This document shows, piece after piece, positions 36,501-44,866 of a DNA stretch of 44,866 nucleotides. The position numbers and the translations under genes were made by a program. The stretch comes from Ceraceosorus guamensis (lineage: Eukaryota > Basidiomycota > Exobasidiomycetes > Ceraceosorales > Ceraceosoraceae): NCBI RefSeq assembly GCF_003144195.1, contig NW_020290110.1, forward strand, positions 1 through 44,866. Reading direction: 5' to 3'. The notes beneath the pieces were generated by a model. It was given only the letters and a program-made list of their open reading frames with translations. It was not told the DNA's origin and ran no database searches. The number at the start of each line of letters is the position of its first letter. Position 1 is the first letter of the stretch.

Positions 36501-37604
36501 TCAGATGGCTGGCACGGCAGGAGTATCTGCTTGAGGAGTGGGCGGCAAGTTGTCTGAAGAAGGCTGCGTCTCTGGCTTTGATTCTGACAAACCAGCTTTT
36601 TGGAGTAGCACCTCTGCGCGCGTATGGTCCACCGTCGTCTTCATCCTGTGAGAGTAGAGCACGCTTCCTTCTGCTCGTGAGGAGCAGCAAGCAGCAGCAT
36701 GACAGGACGAGGGAGAGGCAGAAGGTCGGTCATGCGGGCCCAAGAGGAATGTGGAGGGCGTGACTCTAGCCGTCGCGTATTTGTTGCTCACCTGGACTGA
36801 TTATAAAGTCACCGCCAAGCTGATCGAATGCGCCTCCTTTCCACATCAGACTGCCGGACGTGGCCATGCCCCACACGCTGTGCAGCACGTCGCTCATCTT
36901 GCTTTTGGACGTGTCATAAGGCTGCGAGAAGGTTGCGGCGGGATGGAAGCAGTTCGAATCGATGGTGAATCATCCTGCACACATCCACTGCAAGCCCCGC
37001 TTCCAAACTCACGATATCACCAGAAATGTCTAGACTCTTGATGCAGCCCAAGGCATCGAATACTTTTGCGCTTGGATCGCTGACCATCAAGAACTTGTTG
37101 CCCGTCATGTCTTGGTACCTGTCGATGCCCTTTTCCGCCACGCCGTGACCGAGCACGATGAGTTGAGGAGCGTTGGAAGGAGCATCGGGAGCTGCAAGCT
37201 TGGAGAGTATAGGGTTGGAATTGAGGGAGGAAATGTATCCTTGGCACATACCTTTTGTGTTTCGCGTTCGAGTCGAATCAAATCGCGAAATAATGCGGGC
37301 ATCGACGGCGACACGAGGGTCGGTCAGCTTGCAGGCTAGACTGGATTGATGCACATACATGCATGCTACCCGACGCCAGCCGCCCCTCCGGCCCCGCTGA
37401 TGCACGGACCGACTCACCACAGTGATGATGACGGATCAAGATCAGAATGCTAAGTCTGCCACTGGTCAGCTCTGCGAGCGTGGTGCTGGATCCATCCTGA
37501 CGCTGAACGGGCAGGCTCAAAGCTTTGCTCAGCTCTTCCGAACTCAGCTGAACGCTGTTCGGATCCGGTGCGGGCTGCTTCTGCTTCTTGTTGCCGAACA
37601 GCAT
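36501..37604 (-). CDS. AhpC/TSA-like (PRXL2-type) thioredoxin-fold protein
   Basis: Peroxiredoxin-like thioredoxin-fold protein of 259 aa. Five exons: 37418-37604, 37252-37365, 37013-37191, 36792-36921, 36501-36670. Landmarks: an N-terminal strand region (DGSSTTLAELTSGRLSILILIRHHHC), APQLIVLGHGVAEKGIDRYQDMTGNKFLMVSDPS, VFDALGCIKSLDI, then HSVWGMATSGSLMWKGGAFDQLGGDFIISPEGSVLYSHRMK, as in the AhpC-TSA_2 family. The putative redox Cys falls at the end of exon 1, and the spliced frame gives HHHCACM, so the motif around it depends on a modest acceptor (GGGTAG) and should be read with care. The Pro-rich tail after QKAGL is variable. Activity as a peroxidase is inferred, not shown. Confidence 0.85.
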
Positions 37605-38996
37605 GATTGTGGACTGTGCGTGCGCGAAGAGCGAGCGAGCGGATGAATGGGCGTGTTGATTGGCGATGTGGCAAGCTTGATGGGATGGAAGTCACGAACG
37701 GATGCTTGTGGATCGTGTTGGTATGGGCAGCAGCAGCAGTCGTGAGTCGTTGAGTGAGTGAGTGAGTGAGTGAGTGAGTGAGTGAGTGAGTGAGTGAGTG
37801 AGAGCCATGGAGTTTGCGCGCAAGCTGGCCGGAAATATAACTTTGCGGAGCGCATGCACGCAAAAGGTGGAGGTTGGCTTCACGCAAAGATGCGGAAACA
37901 AGCACGACACGTGACTACCGCTCAGACTCACAGATCGAGAATTATCGCCAGTGCACGTCCACGAGAGCAGGCAGGCAGGCAGGGTCTACCCGACTCGACC
38001 CGCGCGCGCTTCATGCTCAAGAATCAAAAATGCTGAACCAAATCGCGCCCACGCCCGCGCCCGCGCCCCTCGCTTTGCTCCCTGATGTTGAACAGCAAGT
38101 ACAGCGACCGGCCAGCATATGCAGCAGCGGCAGAGCAGCACCAGACACCGCGTTGCTTGGTCAGCATCCCGAATCAGTCGGGAGCCGTTCAGCAGCAGCG
38201 CACCGCGCACCGCGCACCCAAGATCTTTAGTCAACGTAGACGACCCTCCCCGTACTCATTTACGTGACTAATTGTGTGTGGAAAGAAGACTCGTTCATCA
38301 TCCTCGGTTGTGCCAGCTTGGTGTACAGCAGCGTCGCCGACGGGCATCCAGCGCAAGTCACCGATTCACCGACCCGGTCTTTCCGATGAGCGAAGTGTGT
38401 GAGTGCGCAGGGCGCCTCGCAATTTTGCTGTGAGCGCGCCCACGCATGCGCAGTCAGTGGATTCTTCTCGCGGCGCATGCATGCATGCATGCATGCGTCA
38501 AGCTGCGACGCGCGCGCTGCTCCCACCGTCTGCTGCTTGTCCGTTGGTTTGTGAGGCGCGCGCGCGTGGCCGAATTTGTGATTTGTTCGACCGAAGAACC
38601 GTTAGCAGCCAACCAAAAGCGAGGAGTTTTCAATCGGGGCTGCCGCTGACTCTGACGGGGGACTTGAAACCAATTAAGGGCTACAGCTAGCTAGGCAAGG
38701 GTGATGCCGCTCGCTCTCCGCGTGTTTAGCAATCCGAGACCTGTTGACCGCTGTTCCATGCGCGTGCAGCCGCGGTCAGCCAGTCAGCCAGAGCGGAGCG
38801 GCGTGCCGTGTGTGCGCGCGCGCGCCTGCTGCTGCTGCTGCTGCTCCGGTCCGACTTTTGTGATGAAGTTTGCACAACTATGATCAGAGCGCAATCGCTT
38901 TCCCCCTCCTTGCTTCTACTCCACCAAGCAAAACAAGCTGCACGCAATCTTCTGCCATTCTCACTTTTCGCAACAAAAGAGTCATTCCCTGGCAAA
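37605..38996. promoter_or_regulatory. Divergent intergenic region (AhpC/TSA-like / cytochrome c)
   Basis: About 1.4 kb with no convincing gene. It contains a 13-unit TGAG repeat (37751-37802), a GGCA run (about 37968-37982), an ATGC run (about 38476-38497) and a short CTG run (about 38826-38843). A CCAAT box at 38670-38674 is a candidate HAP-complex site for cytochrome c, by analogy with yeast CYC1. Confidence 0.5.
37751..37802. repeat. Tetranucleotide microsatellite (TGAG)n
   Basis: Thirteen perfect TGAG units about 150 bp upstream of the AhpC/TSA-like gene start. Confidence 0.95.
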
Positions 38997-40142
38997 ATGG
39001 GCTTCTCTGATGGAGATGTAAACAAGGGCGCTGGGTGAGTCGCTGCTCCTTCCCTCCTGCCGCTCCCCCCCTGCCTCCCCAAGCCCTCCTGGTGGCGCTC
39101 CACTGCCAGCTGGTCAGGCACGCAGTTGCGATAGCCTGAGTCGAGCCGAGAACCTGCGCCAAAGGGTTGCATTCCGGCCCCCCTATCATGCGCCGCACGC
39201 TGCGCAACTCGCCTCGCCTGGCTCGACCAACAGTGCTGACTATTTTTCTCTCGCGCCTTCACGCACAACAGTCTCTTCAAGACCCGCTGCGCGCAATGCC
39301 ACACTGTCGAGAAGGGCGGCCCCAACAAGGGTGAGTAGAACGCAAGAGCGAGACCGACGATTTCGAATGGTCCCCTTGCTGCCCCGGGGTGGCGGTGATA
39401 GGGGGAGCGCTACACGTCTCGGCGCAGATCTTGAAGGCAGTCTCGTGCGACGCTCGCTACTCGTCGCTTGCAGTCTGTCGGCTTGGCTTGGAATGATTAT
39501 GAAGGGCGCTCCCCTTTGCCGCCCGCCGAACCCGCCATCAGTGTGATCACACGCTGACCAAGCTCCTAGCTCTTCTCTCTCGCACCTTGCTCCTCAGTCG
39601 GCCCCAACCTCCGTGAGTGTTCCAGCTCGCCTCATCCTTTGCATACATGCCCGCTGAACGCGCTGCCATCATTCCTCGCCACAGACGGACTGTTTGGCCG
39701 TAAGACTGGTCAGGTCGAGGGTTTCAGCTACACTGCTGCGAACGTGAACAAGGGTGTTACATGGTGAGTGCATCACATGGGTCGCTCGGGCCGCAGGGCT
39801 ATCTCTTATCAGGACGAGGCACGGATGGCAAGATTTGCTTTAACAGTCGCGCTCGCGTGATGTGAAGGACGCTGCTCGTCATCCGGAGGCAAGCACGAGC
39901 AGGAGCACGTTTGGTTTTTGACGGTGGCTGCTTTGCGCTCCACAAAGACGAAAGCAACAATGTGCTGACATGAACCCTCTGGTACGCTTCACCTCTCTTC
40001 GTGTAGGGACCAAGACACCCTTTTCGAGTACCTCGAGAACCCCAAGAAGTACATTCCAGGGACCAAGATGGCCTTTGCGGGTCTGAAGAAGGAGAAGGAC
40101 CGCAACGACTTGATCACCTGGTTGCGCCAAGAGACCAAGTAA
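38997..40142 (+). CDS. CYC1: Cytochrome c
   Basis: Mitochondrial intermembrane-space electron carrier between complexes III and IV. Five exons: 38997-39034, 39272-39330, 39598-39612, 39685-39763, 40007-40142, giving 108 aa. Haem site CAQCH has Cys19, Cys22 and His23. The axial Met85 lies in [12 protein letters not shown]. The invariant segments [25 protein letters not shown] and [14 protein letters not shown] are intact. Exon 3 is 15 nt and, with one base from each neighbouring exon, encodes the VGPNLH junction. Family alignment leaves no doubt about it. Introns (about 70-270 nt) make up most of the gene. Import through haem lyase without a cleaved presequence is known for the family. The symbol follows the yeast name. 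Confidence 0.98.
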
Positions 40143-40990
40143 AAGGCCAGGCAGGCAGGCAGGCGCTCGCAACGCATCGCATCGCATCGCGACGGAATGA
40201 TCGCAGCAACGCTCGCATCTCCCCTCTGTTGCCTGTTGCACACTTCACCACTCTCTCGCCCTCCTTCTCTCTCCGCACTCCTGACTCACTGGTCGACTGG
40301 AGCATCTGAAGAACCGTGCTACCGAACTTAATCGCATGGGAACACTGGATCACTCTTGCGCTCCTAGCCCTGAGTGTGGGTCCATTGCACACGCACGCAC
40401 GCACGCACGCACGCTTCCCCCCTCAAAAATCGACACAAATTTGCATATCATAGACGACCATTTTGCTTTGAATGTGTGCGGTTTTGGGGGGGTTTGGGGG
40501 GAAAATGCGGTCCTGTGGTGGTGATGCTGCTGCCCGCTGACAGGGGGTGCGTAGCGAGCGAGTGGCAAGCGGCAAGCCGCATGGTTCGCGCGCCTGGCTC
40601 CAGACGCCAAGGATTCAATCGAGGCACAAGGCGAGGCGAGCGCCTCTGCTTCTTTCTTTAGTGGTCGACTGGGACACGTTCCAAGAGCAGTCAAGGCGAG
40701 GTGCGAGGTGGCGAGCGCGAGCTAGCTTGATCAGTTTTGACGTGGACGTGGACTTGTGCGGAGCGAGCGAGCGAGCGAGGCGGGGCAGGGCGGCATTCGA
40801 TGAACCCTTTTGAACGAGGAACACGCCTTTGTTTTCCTCTTTTTCTTCTCCCCTTTTTCCTTTTTCTTCTTTTTGAAAAGTGCGATGCGATGCGCACTCG
40901 ATCGCACTCGTTCCCATCGGCTTTCCTATTGCGCTCGGTCGCTCTTTCCGCTCCGACGTGTTGTTCGAGAGTCGCTTACACGTGCTGCTG

Positions 40991-41021
<31 letters not shown>

Positions 41022-41833
41022 CCAGCGAGTCAGCGAGTCAGCGAGTCAGCGAGTCAGCGGCAATCACGCATCTCTATTCTTTGCCCGGGCGGGGAGGGGG
41101 GGGAGTGGAAATATTGTGATTTGAGAGATGGACCTTGCTTCATGCGTGCGCACGCCATCCAGCAAGAGAGAGGCCAAAAGAGTCAACAAGTTTTGCCCCC
41201 ACTCGTTTGATCGTCTCGGTCGGTCGCAGAGAGGAGGCAAAATGCCTAAAAGTCAAAAAAAAAAGTTGTGCCGATCACGTGAGCAATACTTGTGGCTGTG
41301 CATGGCATGCATGCATGCATAGTCAAGAGTCGATCAAGCCTTAAAGTCACGAGTCTTGAGCGCAAGCGCAATTTTGAAATCTTGGAATCACGAATCAAAT
41401 GCTGCGAAGAGCTCCCGAGCGAGCGAGCGAGCAGCTTGCAATCGTGAATCGTGGATTCGGCCAAAGCTCATGGATGGGCTTGCACAGAACGTCGCATCCA
41501 CCTTCGCACCGTGCGATCTTGCCCCCGGCCTTCATTCCGCCCTGCCCCGCCCCGTCCTGCCCCGCCCCGTCCTGCCCCGCCCCTCCTTCGACACGGGGTT
41601 TGCGCAAGCACGACACACATTTGCAAGTGCCCCGAATATCCTGCACCTTTTTTGGGGGGGGCCCAGCTGGGCGAGATTGACGAGGTGCACAGAGGGTCGG
41701 CTCGGCTCGGCTCGGATGCGCTCGATCGCGGGGTCGATCATGGATCAGCAAGCATGAAGCAGCGATAGCGGATCACTTGGAGTTGCAATCGTGGTAATTC
41801 CGAGTTCGAGTGGGCCCTCGCAACTTTGCGCCC
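40143..41833. other. Repeat-rich intergenic region (cytochrome c / ASNSD1-like)
   Basis: About 1.7 kb without a credible gene. Simple tracts: GCAC (about 40391-40415), G-rich runs (about 40484-40502 and 41650-41661), a pyrimidine tract (about 40835-40875), CAGC grading into GTCAGCGA repeats (40990-41059), a CCCCGCCCCGTCCTG 15-mer (about 41545-41582) and GGCTC (about 41698-41715). GATTC/GAGTC words cluster at 41340-41460. It includes the ASNSD1-like promoter. Confidence 0.55.
40990..41059. repeat. CAGC tandem repeat grading into GTCAGCGA repeat
   Basis: Six or so CAGC units pass into an 8-mer GTCAGCGA array with four copies, suggesting stepwise growth from one repeat type to the other. Confidence 0.9.
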
Positions 41834-42173
41834 ATGTGTGGTATCACTTTGTATGCTGAGCGAGGTGGGACCTGCAAAGAAGAGGTGCACCATTCGTCGT
41901 CGCCCGATTGGCTGCAAGCTCTGAGCAGGAGCAACAACAGGCGAGGTGAGTCAGAGTGGAGCGCGTGATGGCGTGGCGAAGGCACAGACAGAGCGAACGC
42001 AACGCAACGCAAACGTGCCCGCTAGTCGGCAGTCACTGCGACTGTCACTCAACTGTGGCACGAATCACTGATGGCGCACCACATCGCTTCGTTTCACCTT
42101 GTCGACAGGCCCGGATATCGCCTGCTCCTTCAACGTCCTCCTTCCGCCGCATGCACTACCACCACCAGCAACA

Positions 42174-42209
<36 letters not shown>

Positions 42210-44772
42210 GTATCACCAACATCGCACCGATCGAGCGAAGCGAACGCGTCGTTGCGCTCCCCTCTGTGCGCGCGAGTCGTCTTATCATCCGCCGTCCTAG
42301 GCACGCGGGCACCCTTGACACCTCAGCCACTGATATCCGAGCGCTTCCTGCTGGCTTGGAATGGTCAAGTCTGGCAGGGATTGGATGCGCTGCGGAACCG
42401 AGGCATGGAGGTGCAAAGAAGATCAAAGGATCCTAATCTGCTGCGTTTGGATGCCGACAATGATGGTGCGGCATTGTTCTTGGCGCTGCATGCTGCCCTC
42501 GATTCGCACAGACATGAGCTTAGACACGAGGTGGAGCGCGATCAGGCGGCCGGCGGCAATGTTGGAAACGTGCTTGCGAGCCAACTGTCGATATTTGATG
42601 GCCCTTACGCTTTGGTGCTCGTAGACGTGAGTGGGAAGCGGAATTAGCGTCTTGCAGGTGTGAAGGACATGCTCCGACCTCGGCGCACGATCGCTCATAC
42701 CCCAGCCAGCTGACAGACAGACATCCATCACTCGTATCATGCCGTACGTAATACCACGCAGCGCATACACTCGCAGGTCTACTTTGCCCGCGATCCTCTA
42801 GGTCGCAGATCGCTCCTCACCAATCACGCTGTAGCTCTCGACGAAGCTGGCCAGGAATCTAGGAGCGATACCGCAGCACCTTTGATCCTCTGCAACGCAT
42901 CTTGCACCGAACTTGCAGCGGCCGGCATTGGCCTCCAAGAAGTCCCGCCTCAAGCATTGTGGCAAGTGGATCTGAGAGTGAGTGTCGGCCTTCACCTGCG
43001 AGACACATCGTTGCGTGGGCAACAGCAGCGGCAGTCTGACAAAATGCGTTCACATCTCATCTCAGGACCTGAACGCTAGACCAGTGCAGCACAAGCGCGA
43101 CTCGATTGTGAGGAAAAATCGTCGCGGGCGCCGGCGTCAGAGGCAACCTCGCAGCGCACTCACGACTGCCCCTTTCATTGCGCTGCTCACGCGCTCCTTA
43201 GATGACACGCCCGCTCGTCATCAAAGAGATGACCAACGACCAGATGGAGCACCGCTCGTCTGACGAGTCGAGGGAAGCAGCGGTGCGTACTCTGCACAAT
43301 GTCCTAAAGGAGGCCGTCCGGCAAAGAGTCGAATCGATCCACTGTGCCGCACAAAGTGACGCGTGAGTCGAAGACTGCCTAAAGCGCGACATTTTCCCCT
43401 CTTGACAAATTCGATTGTCGACTCACGTGTCCCGCTGGGCCGGATCATACCTTGATGCGCAGCCCCGCCCTCGCTTTGCTCTACTCGGGCGGCCTAGACT
43501 CGGCCGTGCTGGCCGCACTGACAGATGTAGTCTATCCGTCGCACCAACCCATCGAACTCCTGACCGTCGCCTTTGCCAATCCCAGAAAGCTCGCGTCGAC
43601 CCGCTCAAAATGCGTCACGGAAGGTCATCAGGCTGAGTCAAGAGCGACTTTTGACACGCCCGATCGCTTGACTGCGAGGAGAGGAGTGCAAGAGCTGCGC
43701 GGGATCAACCCGCAGCGGGAATGGAGATTGATCGAGATTGACGTGGAGGCGCAAGAATACGAAGATCATAAGCAAGACGTGATGCATCTCATGTATCCCA
43801 GCAGCAGTGTTGTGAGTCGAGGTTGTATTCGTGCAATTCGGTGTCCTTTGACGGGCTGCTAATGTAGATGATCATTTGTCTACCTTTGGTCTTTTTCGCA
43901 CGAATCAGATGGACTTGGTGAGCAGGCAATGATGAGACAGCGCACTGCGCCCCGTCAATCCTGCCGCTCCAGCTGACGCAAATTTGCGCCACGCCTCAGA
44001 GCATCGCAGCTGCTCTATACTTTGCTTCGCGTGGCGTCGGCTACTTGCCGAGCGACGGGAGCGAGTCCCCTACCGCGCCCTCGACTGCACGCACTCGCTA
44101 CATCAGCCAAGCCAGGGTGCTCCTTTCGGGCTTGGGAGCAGACGAGCAGTTGGGCGGCTATTCGCGTCACAAAGCCGCTTGGCAAAGGGGCGGTGAAGCG
44201 GAACTAGCCAAAGAGGTGCGAACGCATGTCGAAGAGAGCGATCTGGCCCATCTGGCGCCGCTCTCCCAAAAGTCTTTCTTCTTTTCCTGCTGACCTCGTA
44301 CCCAGCCCGGAACTCATGCTCCCCCGCGCAGATCCAGTTGGACATTTCGCGCTTGCCTTCTCGCAATCTGGGCAGGGACGATCGAGTTCTCTCTTACTGG
44401 GCCAGAGAGGTACGACATCCCTTTCTCGATAGAGACGTGATGCGCTTCTTGTGCTCGCTGCCGCTGCAAGATAAGATGGACCTGGCTGCGCCCGCTGGAG
44501 TGGGCGACAAGCGCATCTTGCGAGCCGTGGCCAAAAGTCTGGGCTTGCGCTGCGCTTCGCGCGAAGTCAAACGAGCGATACAGGTGAGATGCCGCCGATG
44601 GATGTTGCCCCCCCCGCTGCTCTGGCTGGAAATCCTTACGCTATCACGATGCGTCCGCTTATGCCTCGACCTCCCCTCTTCGAACGCCGCCCAGTTCGGA
44701 GCTCGCAGCGCAAAGATGGGACTGCAGGATGGACGTATCAAAGGCCACGAATTGCTCGCAGGCACATCGTGA
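41834..44772 (+). CDS. Asparagine synthetase domain-containing protein (ASNSD1-like)
   Basis: Homologue of human ASNSD1 and yeast YML096W, with an N-terminal glutaminase-like domain and a C-terminal asparagine synthetase-like domain. Ten exons: 41834-41945, 42109-42626, 42777-42977, 43066-43107, 43202-43362, 43463-43811, 43909-43917, 44000-44215, 44332-44583, 44695-44772, giving 645 aa. The protein starts MCGI, keeping the Cys2 nucleophile of Ntn amidotransferases. Then DGPYALVLVDVYFARDPLGRRSLL, the PP-loop LLYSGGLDSAVLA, TPDRLTARRGVQEL, VLLSGLGADEQLGGYSRHK, SRLPSRNLGRDDRVL, VRHPFLDRDVMRFL and a final FGARSAKM. Exon 7 is 9 nt and encodes Met-Asp-Leu, making VMDLSIAAALYFASRG. A poly-Ala run (CAG tract near 42175-42208) interrupts the first domain. 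Biochemical function is unproven in this family. Confidence 0.92.
42170..42208. repeat. CAG trinucleotide tract (poly-Ala coding)
   Basis: CAACAG/CAG repeats inside exon 2 of the ASNSD1-like gene, read as alanine. As in the TPSP gene, the tract uses the Ala frame rather than Gln. Confidence 0.88.
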
Positions 44773-44866
44773 AGAGGCAAATCTGATGCGCTCAACCTGT
44801 TTGGTGCTCAGTATTGCATTGCTTTGCCAGCACGGATGATTCAAGAGACGAGAGAAGGGAAGGGGG

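Overview
The window is the left end of a fungal chromosome. It opens with about 11.5 copies of the CCCTAA telomere repeat and then carries 14 protein-coding genes, almost all split by short introns (mostly about 60-260 nt) with strong GTGAGT-type donors. Protein content (NatC, exocyst, gamma-tubulin complex, dynactin Arp1, Gcn2), the TTAGGG-type telomere, GC-rich compact genes and intergenic DNA packed with GATTC/GAGTC-type words suggest a basidiomycete, most likely a smut-lineage fungus (Ustilaginomycotina). The lineage is an inference. Introns are far denser than I would expect in Ustilago maydis.

Layout. 1-1382: telomere and gene-free subtelomere with a small tandem array of tRNA T-arm/B-box-like hairpins. 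1383-4587: a divergent pair, kelch protein (-) and NatC acetyltransferase NAA30/MAK3 (+). 5126-7417: an intronless large-subunit catalase. 7522-14030: EXO84 (-) and a GCP4-like gamma-tubulin complex protein (-). 14031-16174: a repeat-rich intergenic block. 16175-19167: a long disordered protein with six TPSP motifs and a Myb/SANT-like end (+). 19550-21426: ARP1 (-). 22454-28344: GCN2 (-). 28935-31634: ITFG1/TIP-like membrane protein (+). 32189-33989: alpha-methylacyl-CoA racemase with a peroxisomal AKL tail (-). 34901-36251: an atypical SDR (+). 36501-37604: AhpC/TSA-like thioredoxin-fold protein (-). 38997-40142: cytochrome c (+). 41834-44772: ASNSD1-like asparagine synthetase-domain protein (+).

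Most genes are housekeeping genes and do not form a pathway cluster. Loose themes are peroxide/redox metabolism (catalase, AhpC/TSA-like, cytochrome c), peroxisomal lipid metabolism (racemase) and microtubule/secretory machinery (GCP4, Arp1, Exo84). Five gene pairs are divergent and may share promoters. Exon models were built by hand from splice signals, reading-frame continuity and remembered family alignments, and each model sums to a whole number of codons. I saw no transposon, viral element, CRISPR array, rRNA or complete tRNA gene. The most unusual signals are the B-box hairpin array near the telomere, a 20-bp inverted repeat in the catalase promoter, the TPSP-repeat protein, several micro-exons, and an SDR without the usual catalytic tyrosine.
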